Below the pieces are notes generated by a model. The model was not told the origin of the DNA. It saw only the letters and a list, made by a program, of their open reading frames with translations, and searched no databases. From assembly GCF_015291665.1 (NCBI RefSeq), contig NZ_CP030048.1, forward strand, positions 5,952,001-6,016,000: a stretch of 64,000 nt of DNA. The letters run 5' to 3'. Shown here piece by piece: positions 1 through 9,190 of the stretch (position 1 is its first letter; each line of letters starts with the position of its first letter). The translations under genes were made by a program, and so were the position numbers. Source of the DNA: Bradyrhizobium sp. CCBAU 53338. Its GTDB lineage: Bacteria; Pseudomonadota; Alphaproteobacteria; Rhizobiales; Xanthobacteraceae.

Positions 1-1350
1 CTGCGCCACCTTGACCGTGTCGGCCGAGAGCGTGCCGATCTCGGCCGCGGCCGCCTGGCTGCGCTCAGCGAGCTTGCGCACTTCGGAAGCGACAACGGCA
101 AAACCCTTGCCGTGCTCTCCGGCCCGGGCCGCCTCGACCGCCGCGTTGAGCGCGAGCAGATCGGTCTGGCGCGCGATCTCCTGCACAATGGTGATCTTCT
201 CGGCGATGGTCTGCATCGCACTGACGGCGCGGCCGACCGCGGCGCCGCTGGCCTCCGCGTCCTTGGCGGACTGCGCCGCGATCTTCTCGGTCTGGTTGGC
301 GTTGTCGGCGTTCTGCTTCACGTTCGAGGCCATCTCTTCCATCGAGGAGGACGCTTCCTCGGCGGAGGAGGCCTGCTCGGTCGCGCCCTGCGACAGCTGC
401 TCGGCGCTGGCCGACAATTCCTGGCTGCCCGCGGAGACGTTCTGCGCCGCAGTCAGGGCTTCCGAGACGATCTGACGGAGCTTTTCCACCATGCGCTCGA
501 GAGCGAGGCCGAGCGTATCCTTGTCCGACAACGCCTTGGCTTCGACGGTGAGGTCGCCTTGCGCTATCTGATTGGCGAGCGCCGCGGTGGCATTCAGGTT
601 CACCGTCATCGCGTTCAGCGATTTGACGAGATCACCGATCTCGTCATTGCCGGAGGACTCGATCTTCTGGCTGAGGTCGCCGATCGCCACCGCGTCGGCA
701 AGGCCGACTGCCTGCGCGAGGGCGCGGCTGATATTGAGCGCGATCCACGTCGCAGCCGCCGTGGCAATCAACAGCGAGGCAAGCACGAGGCTGATCAGAA
801 TGATCTCCGCCCGGCTGCCGTCCTGCCTCGCTTGCTCGGCTTCGTCGGCCATCGCCTTCTTGACGTAGGCCACATAGCCGTTGGCGGCGTCCATCGCATC
901 GGCGACCACCTTGCGACCTTCATGCATGGAGCGATCCATCGACTTGGCCTTGTCCGTCTTCGCCAGCCTGACGGTCTCGTCCTGATACGCATTCATCCTG
1001 GCGTAAGCGGCGATGAAGACGTCCATCAGCTTCTTGCCGCCCTCGCTCGCCGCCGAATAGATCTCGTCCTTCGACTTCTGCAGGGACCCGCGGACCTTCG
1101 CGAGATCGGCGGTGAAGACGTCGTACTCGGCATCGGAAGCCAGGATTGCATTCTTTTCGGCCCGGACCTGCGCGAGGATGCCCTTTTCGAGCTCCGCGGC
1201 CTTTTCCATTCGACCGGCACGCGAGACCAGATGTTCCGCCGTTCCGACCATGTCGGACAGCTTCAGATAGCCGACGGCGCCGGCAATCATGGACAGCAGG
1301 ATGACGACGCCAAACGCGCTCGCGAGCTTGGCTTTGACGGTGAATCTCAT
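1..1350 (-). CDS. methyl-accepting chemotaxis protein, 3' end cut by window edge
   Basis: Membrane chemoreceptor that signals to CheA through CheW. The start at 1350 opens with MRFTVKAKL, the same N-terminus as the neighbouring receptor. 450 codons are visible and the frame runs off the left edge. TM1 is at about residues 10-29, a four-helix-bundle-like periplasmic sensor follows, and TM2 is at about 182-206. Then come a HAMP segment, a second HAMP-like segment ending near residue 305 ([20 protein letters not shown]), and the signalling domain with the hairpin-tip core ([20 protein letters not shown]). The signalling part is almost identical to that of the receptor at 1915-3612, but that paralogue lacks the second HAMP-like block. 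It is the last visible gene of the che operon. The ligand is unknown. Confidence 0.93.
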   Translation of the reverse strand, partial: MRFTVKAKLASAFGVVILLSMIAGAVGYLKLSDMVGTAEHLVSRAGRMEKAAELEKGILAQVRAEKNAILASDAEYDVFTADLAKVRGSLQKSKDEIYSAASEGGKKLMDVFIAAYARMNAYQDETVRLAKTDKAKSMDRSMHEGRKVVADAMDAANGYVAYVKKAMADEAEQARQDGSRAEIILISLVLASLLIATAAATWIALNISRALAQAVGLADAVAIGDLSQKIESSGNDEIGDLVKSLNAMTVNLNATAALANQIAQGDLTVEAKALSDKDTLGLALERMVEKLRQIVSEALTAAQNVSAGSQELSASAEQLSQGATEQASSAEEASSSMEEMASNVKQNADNANQTEKIAAQSAKDAEASGAAVGRAVSAMQTIAEKITIVQEIARQTDLLALNAAVEAARAGEHGKGFAVVASEVRKLAERSQAAAAEIGTLSADTVKVAQ

Positions 1351-1411
1351 GTTCAGTCTCGTTGTTCGAATTTCGGTTGGTTACGCGCAAGAACGCTTGG
1401 TGTCGCAAAAC

Positions 1412-1882
1412 TCAGGCCGCGCGCGGCGCCTCACCCGGCAACTCGTCGTTTGCCATCAGCTTGGCGAGGTCGAAGATCACGACGAACTTCTCGCCCTTGC
1501 GGCCGATGCCGGCGGCGTAGTCGGACTGCCACTTGCCGCCCACTTCGGGGATCGGCTCGATCGCCTGCTCGTCGATGTCGGTGACCTCGAACACGCAGTC
1601 GGCGACGAAGCCGACGCCGACCAGACGGTCCTTCATCGGCACGTCGAGAATGATGATCCGGGTCGCCTCGGTGGCGGCGACAGTCGGCAGGCCGAGCTTG
1701 ATCCGGAGATCCACGATCGGGTAGCCGGCACCGCGCACGTCGATCATGCCGAGGAGGAAATTCGGCGCATGCGGCAGACGCGAGATCGGTCGCATGTCGA
1801 GAATTTCCCGCACGTTGCGGATGCTGATGCCGAACGTCTCGCCGGCGAGCCCGAGCGTCAGATATTGCGAGGTTGCGGCCAT
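1412..1882 (-). CDS. cheW: chemotaxis coupling protein CheW
   Basis: A 156-residue cytoplasmic scaffold that links receptors to the kinase CheA. It is a single CheW fold: a hydrophobic N-terminal strand (YLTLGLAGETFGISI), the conserved NVREILDM and LGMIDVRG segments, and a C-terminal FVVIFDLAKLM strand. It lies between two receptors, 61 bases from the start of the downstream mcp. It is one of two cheW genes in the operon, each directly upstream of an mcp, so the cheW-mcp pair appears duplicated. The two CheW copies are clearly different in sequence, unlike the receptor signalling domains. Confidence 0.95.
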   Translation of the reverse strand: MAATSQYLTLGLAGETFGISIRNVREILDMRPISRLPHAPNFLLGMIDVRGAGYPIVDLRIKLGLPTVAATEATRIIILDVPMKDRLVGVGFVADCVFEVTDIDEQAIEPIPEVGGKWQSDYAAGIGRKGEKFVVIFDLAKLMANDELPGEAPRAA

Positions 1883-1914
1883 TGCAAAAGTCCAGGATCA
1901 GATGGTTCTAGATG

Positions 1915-3612
1915 TCAGCGCTGAAACTCGGCGTCGCGATCGTCCTCGCCGTCATGCATGTCGAAGGCGAAGCCGCCGCCACCCGCGACCTTCATCGCGC
2001 GCGCGGGCTTGCGAGCGGGCGGGGGCTTCTTCGCGCCGCGGTCCGCCGCCTGCATCTGCCCCGCCTTGCTGCGGAGCTGGGTGACGGCGCGGTCGATCGG
2101 CGCGGACGCGGCGCTCTCGCCGCGGCCGCCATGCTCGATGCGGAAGAACGAGATGGTCGACTGGAGCTGCTCGGCCTGGGAGGCGAGCTCTTCCGAGGTC
2201 GAGGACACCTGCTCGGACGCACTGGCGTTCTGCTGACCGACCTTGTCGAGCTGCTGGATCGCCTGGTTGATCTGCGAGGAGCCGACATCCTGCTCGCGGC
2301 AGGCGGCGGTGATCTCCTGCACCAGCTCGGCGGTCTTCTTGATGTCGGGCACGAGCTTCGACAGCATCTCGCCGGCTTCCTGCGCGACCTTCACGGTCTC
2401 GCTCGACAGCGTACCGATGTCGGCCGCCGCAGCCTGGCTGCGCTCGGCGAGCTTGCGTACCTCGGAGGCGACCACCGCAAAGCCCTTGCCATGCTCGCCG
2501 GCGCGGGCCGCCTCGACCGCCGCGTTGAGCGCGAGCAGGTCGGTCTGGCGCGCGATCTCCTGCACGATGGTGATCTTCTCGGCGATGGTCTGCATCGCAC
2601 TGACGGCGCGGCCGACGGCGACGCCGCTGGCTTCTGCGTCCTTGGCCGACTGCGCCGCGATTTTCTCGGTCTGGTTGGCGTTGTCGGCGTTCTGCTTCAC
2701 GTTCGAGGCCATCTCTTCCATCGAGGAAGAAGCCTCTTCGGCGGACGAGGCCTGTTCGGTCGCGCCCTGCGAAAGCTGCTCGGCGCTGGCGGAGAGCTCC
2801 TGGCTGCCGGCGGAGACGTTCTGCGCGGCGGTGAGCGCCTCGGCGACGATCTGCCGGAGCTTTCCGACCATCACGTTCAGTGACTTGGTGAGGTCGCCGA
2901 TCTCGTCATTGCTGGAGGACGGGATCGTCTGGTTGAGATCGCCGTCGGCGACAGCGCCGGCGAGGCTGACGGCACGGCCGAGCGAACGGCTGATCGATAT
3001 CGAAATCCACAGGGCTGCGGCGATCGCGACCAGCAGCGAGACGCCCAGCAACGTCAGCAGCATGAACTGCGCCTGATGTCCCTCTTCCTTCGACTCGACC
3101 GCCTGTTCGGCCATCTCCTTCTTGGTATTGTCGACATAGGCTCCCATCGACTCGAGCGCCTCGTTCACGATCTTGCGGCCCTCGTTCATCGAGCGCTCGG
3201 TCGCCTTGGCCTTGTCGGTCTTCGACAGCCGGATCGTCTCTTCCTGGTAGGCATTCATCTTGCCGTAGGTCGCGGCGAAGGCGTCGAGCAGCTTCTTGCC
3301 GGCTTCGCTCGCGAGCGCGTAGACCTCGTCCCTGGTCTTGGCAGCCTCCTCGCGGCGCTTCGCGGCGTCGGAGATGGCCTGCTCGATCTCGCTGTCGGTG
3401 CCGAGGATCGCGTTCTTCTCCGCGCGAAGCTGGATCAGAATGTCCTTCTCAATCTCGGTCGCCTTCTCCATGCGCTTGGCGCGCAGAACCATGTTGTCGG
3501 CGGTCGCCATCATGTCGCCGAGCTTCATGTAGGCGACGCCGCCGGCGACCATCGACAGGACGATGACCAGGCCGAACGCGCTGGAAAGCTTCGCCTTGAC
3601 CGTAAATCTCAT
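1915..3612 (-). CDS. methyl-accepting chemotaxis protein
   Basis: A 565-residue transmembrane chemoreceptor. I chose the ATG at 3612 because the MRFTVKAKL start matches the paralogue at 1350; an in-frame TTG at 3654 would overlap the upstream cheW. TM1 is at about residues 10-28, an all-helical periplasmic sensor follows, TM2 is at about 188-208, then one HAMP domain and the signalling domain with [20 protein letters not shown]. The tail ends in an Ala/Lys/Pro-rich linker and an acidic segment, with no NWETF-type CheR/CheB tether. Its signalling region repeats that of the next receptor at an offset of about 2.38 kb. Confidence 0.95.
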   Translation of the reverse strand: MRFTVKAKLSSAFGLVIVLSMVAGGVAYMKLGDMMATADNMVLRAKRMEKATEIEKDILIQLRAEKNAILGTDSEIEQAISDAAKRREEAAKTRDEVYALASEAGKKLLDAFAATYGKMNAYQEETIRLSKTDKAKATERSMNEGRKIVNEALESMGAYVDNTKKEMAEQAVESKEEGHQAQFMLLTLLGVSLLVAIAAALWISISISRSLGRAVSLAGAVADGDLNQTIPSSSNDEIGDLTKSLNVMVGKLRQIVAEALTAAQNVSAGSQELSASAEQLSQGATEQASSAEEASSSMEEMASNVKQNADNANQTEKIAAQSAKDAEASGVAVGRAVSAMQTIAEKITIVQEIARQTDLLALNAAVEAARAGEHGKGFAVVASEVRKLAERSQAAAADIGTLSSETVKVAQEAGEMLSKLVPDIKKTAELVQEITAACREQDVGSSQINQAIQQLDKVGQQNASASEQVSSTSEELASQAEQLQSTISFFRIEHGGRGESAASAPIDRAVTQLRSKAGQMQAADRGAKKPPPARKPARAMKVAGGGGFAFDMHDGEDDRDAEFQR

Positions 3613-3650
3613 AACCAGCCCCCAACCCGGTCTCGCCGCGAGACCCCGTT

Positions 3651-4112
3651 TCAATTCAGAATGCGTTCCATGTTCGGAACGATGACGAACTCTTCACGCC
3701 ATTTGGCAATGAAGCGAATGTATTCCGGCTTCCAGTGCATGCCGACGCGCGGCGTCTGCTGCACGTCGGTCTGCGAGATCTCGGTCACCTCGTAGACCTT
3801 GTCGGCGGTGACGCCGACGAGCACGGGCTCGTTGTCGAGCTCGATCTCGATCACGACGATGCGCGTATCCGCGGAGTCCTCGAGCTGCGGCATGCCGAAA
3901 CGGATGCGCAAGTCCGCAAGCGGAATGACGTTCCCGCGCACGTTGATCACGCTCGGAACGAAGGCGCGCGCGCCCGCAACTCTGGTGACGGGCACGGGAT
4001 CGATGATCTCGCGCACGAGGCCGGCGTCGAGTGCGAATTTCTCCTCACCTAGCCCGATCATGACGACCTGCATCGCGTCGGCCCGGTGCTCCGCCACCTG
4101 TCCTTCGGTCAT
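3651..4112 (-). CDS. cheW: chemotaxis coupling protein CheW
   Basis: A 153-residue CheW-fold adaptor. The ATG at 4112 overlaps the cheA stop as TGATG, which implies translational coupling. It contains the typical [13 protein letters not shown] and [16 protein letters not shown] segments and ends with [12 protein letters not shown]. It is the first of two cheW genes and presumably bridges CheA to the receptor encoded just downstream. Confidence 0.95.
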   Translation of the reverse strand: MTEGQVAEHRADAMQVVMIGLGEEKFALDAGLVREIIDPVPVTRVAGARAFVPSVINVRGNVIPLADLRIRFGMPQLEDSADTRIVVIEIELDNEPVLVGVTADKVYEVTEISQTDVQQTPRVGMHWKPEYIRFIAKWREEFVIVPNMERILN

Positions 4113-6208
4113 CACGCCGCCTCGCAGATATGCTGTTTCTCGACCTTCGACTGCGCCAGGGTGACGAGCTGAGTGACGTCGAGGATCAGCGCCGCCGTGC
4201 CGTCGCCGAGGATGGTCGCGCCGGAGAAGATCGTGACGTCCGAATGCAGCTTGGAGAGCGACTTGATCACGGTCTGGTGGTTGCCGATGATCTGGTCGAC
4301 GACGAGACCGACGCGGGTCTCGCCGGTCGAGATGATGATCGTCTTCTGGTGGCGGTCGGGCGCGCCAGTCGACGACATCATCTCGCGCAGGCGCAGGAAG
4401 GGCACGAGATTTCCGCGCACATTGAGGAAATTGCGGCCGCGCGAGCGTTCGTCCTCGGCGGTCAGCTCGACGCATTCTTCCACGGCGGACAGCGGAATGA
4501 TGTAGCGGCCCTCGCCGACACGGATCAGGAGGCCTTCGATGATCGCCAGCGTCAGCGGCAGCCGCAAGGTCACCGTGGTGCCCTGGCCCGGCCTGGTCGT
4601 CAGGTCGATCGAGCCGCGCATGTTCTCGATGGTGCGCTTGACCACATCCATGCCGACACCGCGGCCGGACAGCGCGGAGATGGTCTGCGCGGTCGAGAAG
4701 CCCGGGTGGAACAAGAACTGATGGATTTCGTGATCGGAGACCACGGCACCGGCGGAGATCAGGCCCTGCTCTTCGGCCTTGGCGCGGATGCGGGCGGTGT
4801 TGAGGCCGCCGCCATTGTCCTTCACGGTGACGAGCACCTGCGCGCCGGAGTGTACGGCCGCGAGCTCGATCCGGCCCTGTTCGGTCTTGCCATTGGCGGC
4901 GCGGGTCGCGGTGTCCTCGATGCCGTGGTCGATGGCGTTGCGGATCAGGTGCACCAGCGGATCGGCCAGGCACTCGATCATGGTCTTGTCCAGCTCGGTA
5001 TCCTCGCCCGAGGTGACGAACTCGACCGGCTTCGACAGGTCGCGCGACAGATCATGGATCAGGCGGCGGAAGCGGCCGAACAAAGAGCCGATCGGCACCA
5101 TTCGCGCGCCCATCGTGGTGTCGCGCAGGGAGGATGCGAGGCGCTCGATCTCCTCGGCGATCATCTTGATCGAGAGGTCGGAGCCGGAGGCGGCGAGCTG
5201 GCTCAGTCGCGCCTGGGCGATGACGAGCTCACCGACCCGGTCCATCAACTCGTCGAGGCGCTCGGCCTGGACGCGGACCGTCGCAATGCCCCGATCGTCG
5301 CGCTTGGCTTCGGCCTTCGGCTCAGGCTTCAATTCGACCTTGGCCTCAGGCTTGGCTTGCGGCTTGGGCTCAACCTCTGCGGCAGGCTGCTCGACAACGA
5401 GGGCAGCAACGGCCTCAACGACCGGTGCGGAAATCACACCCGCCGCCGGCTCTTCGTCGAGCAGATGGAACAGCGGCGCCGGCGCGGGCGCTTCGACATG
5501 CTCCAGCGGCGAGAGCGTCAGCTTCATCTCGTCCGAGACGAACATGAAGACATCGTCGATCGCGTCCTTGTCGCAGGCCGCGTGCAGCTTGACGTCCCAC
5601 TTCAGGTAGCAGTCTTCCGGCTCCATCTCGTCGAGGAACGGGACGCCGTCGGTGATAGGCACGACGAAGCAGGGACCGAGCTTGCAGAGATCTTCCAGCA
5701 GATCGAGCGGGTTCGAGCCGTTGCGCAGAATGTGGGATTCGAATTCCAGGTAGAGGTGCCAGCCGACCTGCCTGCTCCCGACGGGCGCGAGCGGCGGGGC
5801 TTCCGCGATCTCGGCGACCAACGCAGCTGGTCGATCCGACGACACGAAGCGCTTGAGGTCGTCGAGAATGGCTTCCCCGATGATGTCGTCGGTCGACTGC
5901 GGATCCTCGATCAGCGCGCGGATATAGTCCTTGGCGGCCAGTGCGACCGAGATCAACTCCTGGGTCGGCTTGATCTCGCCCTTGCGGACGCGGTCGAAAG
6001 CGGTTTCGAATTCGTGGGTAAACGATGCGACCTTGTCGAAGCCGAACATGGCGCCCGAGCCCTTGATCGTGTGCAGGGCGCGAAAGGCTGAATCGACCAG
6101 CTCGCGGTCGTCGGGACGCTGGCCGAGGTCGAGCAGGGCCCCTTCAAGGACCTCGAACAGCTCGCTGGCTTCCTGGCGAAAGACCTCGGTCGGGTCCATC
6201 GCGCTCAT
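4112..6208 (-). CDS. cheA: chemotaxis histidine kinase CheA
   Basis: A 698-residue cytoplasmic kinase that phosphorylates CheY. Order of domains: an Hpt domain with the phosphoacceptor His46 in ALHTIKGSGAMFGF, a P2-like region, a long Pro/Ala/Lys/Glu-rich linker (about 290-345), the dimerisation helices (ERLDELMDRVGELVIAQ), the ATPase domain with N box HLIRNAIDHGIE and glycine box GRGVGMDVV, and a C-terminal CheW-like regulatory domain (NVRGNLVPFLRLR). I chose the ATG at 6208 because it overlaps the cheY stop by four bases (ATGA); a second ATG lies at 6199. No cheR, cheB or cheD is present in the window. Confidence 0.96.
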   Translation of the reverse strand: MSAMDPTEVFRQEASELFEVLEGALLDLGQRPDDRELVDSAFRALHTIKGSGAMFGFDKVASFTHEFETAFDRVRKGEIKPTQELISVALAAKDYIRALIEDPQSTDDIIGEAILDDLKRFVSSDRPAALVAEIAEAPPLAPVGSRQVGWHLYLEFESHILRNGSNPLDLLEDLCKLGPCFVVPITDGVPFLDEMEPEDCYLKWDVKLHAACDKDAIDDVFMFVSDEMKLTLSPLEHVEAPAPAPLFHLLDEEPAAGVISAPVVEAVAALVVEQPAAEVEPKPQAKPEAKVELKPEPKAEAKRDDRGIATVRVQAERLDELMDRVGELVIAQARLSQLAASGSDLSIKMIAEEIERLASSLRDTTMGARMVPIGSLFGRFRRLIHDLSRDLSKPVEFVTSGEDTELDKTMIECLADPLVHLIRNAIDHGIEDTATRAANGKTEQGRIELAAVHSGAQVLVTVKDNGGGLNTARIRAKAEEQGLISAGAVVSDHEIHQFLFHPGFSTAQTISALSGRGVGMDVVKRTIENMRGSIDLTTRPGQGTTVTLRLPLTLAIIEGLLIRVGEGRYIIPLSAVEECVELTAEDERSRGRNFLNVRGNLVPFLRLREMMSSTGAPDRHQKTIIISTGETRVGLVVDQIIGNHQTVIKSLSKLHSDVTIFSGATILGDGTAALILDVTQLVTLAQSKVEKQHICEAA

Positions 6209-6570
6209 GCGCGCACCAGTTTTGCGACGACGGCGAGCAGTTGCTCGGGCTTGAACGGTTTGGTGATCCAGCCGGTGGCGCCGGCGCTCTTGGCCTCCTG
6301 CTTCACCGCGTCGTTGGATTCGGTGGTCAGGAACACGATCGGCATGCCGACCGCGCTCGGCAGCTTGCGCAGCGCCTTGATCAGCTCCAGCCCGTTCATG
6401 ACGGGCATGTTGAGGTCGGTGATGACGAGGTCGAGCTTGCCGGCCTGCGCCTTGGCGAGGCCTTGCGCCCCGTCGCCGGCCTCGATCACGCTGTGACCCG
6501 CCGGCTCCAGCACGACCTTGATCATCTGACGGATGCTGGGGGAATCGTCGACCGTGAGAATCGTGGCCAT
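6205..6570 (-). CDS. cheY: chemotaxis response regulator CheY
   Basis: A 121-residue single receiver domain. The acidic pocket (VDDS near the N-terminus), phosphoacceptor Asp52 in VITDLNMPVMNG, the Thr of FLTTES and the Lys of TKPF are all present. There is no output domain, so it is a diffusible CheY that is phosphorylated by CheA and probably acts on the flagellar switch or as a phosphate sink. Its start overlaps the stop of the STAS gene (TAATG) and its stop overlaps the cheA start (ATGA). Confidence 0.95.
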   Translation of the reverse strand: MATILTVDDSPSIRQMIKVVLEPAGHSVIEAGDGAQGLAKAQAGKLDLVITDLNMPVMNGLELIKALRKLPSAVGMPIVFLTTESNDAVKQEAKSAGATGWITKPFKPEQLLAVVAKLVRA

Positions 6571-6893
6571 TAGATGCCATCTTTCTTTTGCGGGAAGTGC
6601 TGATCGATCATCGCGTCGCTGGCGAAGCCGGCACGACGAAGGGTGTTGCGCAGAGACTGGGAGAAAGAGGTCAGAACCACCGGGCGGCCTTGGGCATCGC
6701 CGGTCTTGGCAGCCGACAGCAGAAGCTGAATCGAGGTCACGTCGGCCTTGTCGACGCTGGAGCAATCGATCTCGAGCCGGTCCTGCCGGCCGAACGCTTC
6801 GCGGATCAGGTCATACACGCTGCGGATCGCAGCGATGCTGCAATCAGCAGGCAGCCGTAGGGACCACTTCGGCTCAGTGACATCAGACGACAT
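6570..6893 (-). CDS. STAS-domain protein, first gene of the che operon
   Basis: A 107-residue protein with an anti-anti-sigma-like STAS fold. A strand with LEIDCSSVDKADVTSIQLLLSA corresponds to the region where STAS proteins carry the phosphorylatable Ser or Thr (ADVTSIQ). It is followed by RPVVLTSFSQSLRNTLRRAG. STAS proteins bind partner kinases or sensors. Placement at the head of a cheY-cheA operon, translationally coupled to cheY, suggests a role in the array or in a linked phosphorelay. The exact partner cannot be read from the sequence. Confidence 0.85.
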   Translation of the reverse strand: MSSDVTEPKWSLRLPADCSIAAIRSVYDLIREAFGRQDRLEIDCSSVDKADVTSIQLLLSAAKTGDAQGRPVVLTSFSQSLRNTLRRAGFASDAMIDQHFPQKKDGI

Positions 6894-7178
6894 TCGTCCC
6901 CCAAATTCCCGAGAACCGCTGCACGCATGGCGCGAATCTCCTACGATGACTATTCGCGTTGGAGAGTGTGCAAACTCCTAATGGAATCCCCCGTACAACT
7001 ACGGGTCACAATCCCCAAGACTTCGCGTATGCATGCAAGCGTGCATCGTCCGCTCAAATCTCATGCGCTGCGCGCAACGTTGAGGCAGTTTGCCGCGGAA
7101 TGAATGTTTGCTCCGCGTTAAATCGCGCAGGCTATTCGTTGAGGTCACGCCTCGCCATCCGAACGGGACCGGCCGCCG

Positions 7179-8318
7179 ATGCTGACCCAAGCGCTTCTGG
7201 TTGATGACAGCCGCTCTGTCCTCAATTTCCTGAAACGTCATATCGAAGCGGAGGGGCTCGTCGAGGCCACGACCTTCCTCGATCCCGTCGCGGCGCTGGC
7301 TTGCGCGCGCGAGCGCGTGTTCGATCTCGTTCTGGTCGACTACGAAATGCCGCACATGGACGGCATCAGCTTCATCCGCGCGTTTCGTACACTGCCGGGA
7401 TGCGCCGATATTCCGATCGCGATGATCACATCGCGGCAGACTGACGACCTCAAAATGGAAGCGCTGCAGGCGGGTGCAACCGATTTCCTGCCCAAGGCAC
7501 CGCAGAGCGTCGAGATGACGGTGCGCTTGCGGAATTTGATTCAGCTTGGTGCAGCCGTACGCAAGCTCAACGATCGCGCGGCGCATTTGGCGAGCGACGT
7601 CGCGGCCGCCACCCGCAAGCTCGGCGAGCGTGAGGAGGAGATCATCCTGCGGCTCGCGCTCGCGGTCGAATATCGCGACAACGACACCGGCGAGCACACG
7701 CTGCGCGTCGCCCGCTACAGCCGGATCATCGCCGAGCAACTCGGTCTCCCTGCCCGGCTCTGCCGCGACATCTATCTCGCCGCGCCCCTGCACGACGTCG
7801 GCAAGGTTGCCATTCCCGACAATATCCTGCTCAAGCCCGGCAAGCTGACCGACGACGAGATGGCGGTGATCCGCACCCATGCGACGATCGGCGGGAAGAT
7901 CCTCGCCGATTCGAGTTGCGAGCTGATCCAGCTCGGCGCGCAGATTGCTGCAGGCCATCACGAGCGCTGGGACGGCGCCGGCTATCCGAACGGCCTCGAG
8001 GCGGACGAGATCCCTGTCGCCGCGCGCGTGGTCGCGGTCGCGGACGTGTTCGACGCCCTGACGACCAAACGCCCATATAAAGAGCCGATGCCGCTGGACG
8101 TCGCACGCGCCTACATGGTCGAAAACCAGGGACGGCAGTTCGACCCGGCCTGCGTTGAAGCCTTTCTGTCGCGCTGGGAAGAGGTCGTGGCGATCGCTAC
8201 CGGGCAGACCGCGACACCCCTGCAGAAATCCGAGGCGGCCCTCGCACCCATTATATATCGAGCCACTGGGAGCCGTTCGGACCAGGACCGCTCGCCCGAA
8301 ACCGCCCCGGCGCTCTGA
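7179..8318 (+). CDS. HD-GYP response regulator, predicted c-di-GMP phosphodiesterase
   Basis: A 379-residue two-domain protein. The receiver spans about residues 1-125 with Asp54 in VLVDYEMPHMDG. A helical linker (about 125-160) leads to an HD-GYP domain with LHDVGK and HHERWDGAGYP, so the metal-binding and GYP signature is complete. Such proteins hydrolyse c-di-GMP under control of a sensor kinase. It diverges from the che operon across a 285-base gap, and CheA may be its kinase, though that is inference. The C-terminal 40 residues after the domain are low in recognisable features. Confidence 0.94.
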   Translation: MLTQALLVDDSRSVLNFLKRHIEAEGLVEATTFLDPVAALACARERVFDLVLVDYEMPHMDGISFIRAFRTLPGCADIPIAMITSRQTDDLKMEALQAGATDFLPKAPQSVEMTVRLRNLIQLGAAVRKLNDRAAHLASDVAAATRKLGEREEEIILRLALAVEYRDNDTGEHTLRVARYSRIIAEQLGLPARLCRDIYLAAPLHDVGKVAIPDNILLKPGKLTDDEMAVIRTHATIGGKILADSSCELIQLGAQIAAGHHERWDGAGYPNGLEADEIPVAARVVAVADVFDALTTKRPYKEPMPLDVARAYMVENQGRQFDPACVEAFLSRWEEVVAIATGQTATPLQKSEAALAPIIYRATGSRSDQDRSPETAPAL

Positions 8319-8406
8319 CGGGCGCATAGCGGCACGGTTGGCTGCGGCGCCGTTTTCTGCCATCACAGGTTTGAACCTGATCCTGCCAGGCTGCACCAAT
8401 ACTTAG

Positions 8407-8422
8407 AGTGATTCTGATCACA
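8407..8422 (+). promoter_or_regulatory. CRP-like binding site
   Basis: The 16 bases read AGTGA-N6-TCACA. This differs in one base from the CRP consensus TGTGA-N6-TCACA and is symmetric over GTGA/TCAC. It lies about 70 bases upstream of the FecR-like gene that precedes an adenylate cyclase, so cAMP feedback on the operon is plausible. Confidence 0.5.
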
Positions 8423-8490
8423 CTTGCCTGGGGTCCCCCTGATAACCTCCCAGCGAGACGTGGATCAGTCTCCTATCCTTTCGAACTGGA

Positions 8491-9171
8491 ATGAGAAAAA
8501 CCATGAGAAGCCTGATCGGCGCCATCGTCGGCCTGTTCTGCCTGAGTGCGCCGGCCATTGCGGAGACGCCGGCCGCCATCGTCGAGGACGTGCAGGGCAA
8601 GGTCGAGGGCATCGAATTCATGGACTATGTGGCGCCCGGCAAGATCATCAAGCTCGGCCCCAAGGCCGGGATCACGCTCAGCTATCTCAAATCCTGCCTG
8701 CGCGAGACCATCACCGAAGGCGTCGTGCTGGTCGGAGCGGAACAGAGCACCGTGCAACTCGGCAACGTCCAGCGCGTCAAGGTGCCGTGCGATGCCAACG
8801 CCGCGCAGCTCTCCGAGCGCGAGGCGAACCAGAGCGCGGCAACCACGTTCCGCAGCATGCGAGCCGATGCCAACAGCGCGCCGGCCAAGCTGCCGACGAT
8901 CTACGGTGTCGCACCGCTGATCCAGGCCAAGAGCGGCAGCACGCTGGTGATCGAACGCACCGACGGCAAGGAGCCCACGATCACACTTGCGCTGAAGAAC
9001 GACATCATGGTCGCCAGAAAATTCTACGACCTTTCGAAGGCCGGCAAGTCGCTGACACCGGGCGGCAGCTACCTCGCGAAGCTCGGCAACAAGCGCTACA
9101 CGTTCCAGGTCGACGCCAGCGCGACCACATCGCCGACGCCGATCATCGGTCGTCTGCTGCGGCTCGAATAG
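8491..9171 (+). CDS. FecR-like secreted protein, partner of the CHASE2 cyclase
   Basis: A 226-residue exported protein with a clear signal peptide (basic start, LIGAIVGLFCLSAPAIA, cleavage near residue 24). The mature part begins PAAIVEDVQGKVEGIEFMDY and resembles a FecR-type beta-rich domain (APGKIIKLGPKAGITLSY). A second possible start is the ATG at 8503. It ends 19 bases before the cyclase gene. FecR-like proteins are often encoded beside CHASE2 cyclases, so this could be the periplasmic ligand or regulator of the CHASE2 sensor. The family assignment comes from pattern and context. Confidence 0.75.
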   Translation: MRKTMRSLIGAIVGLFCLSAPAIAETPAAIVEDVQGKVEGIEFMDYVAPGKIIKLGPKAGITLSYLKSCLRETITEGVVLVGAEQSTVQLGNVQRVKVPCDANAAQLSEREANQSAATTFRSMRADANSAPAKLPTIYGVAPLIQAKSGSTLVIERTDGKEPTITLALKNDIMVARKFYDLSKAGKSLTPGGSYLAKLGNKRYTFQVDASATTSPTPIIGRLLRLE

Positions 9172-9190
9172 ACGGTCCGCGACGGCAACG

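Noticed and set aside
4130..6091. A long open frame antisense to cheA
   Set aside because: A shadow of cheA, with low-complexity composition.
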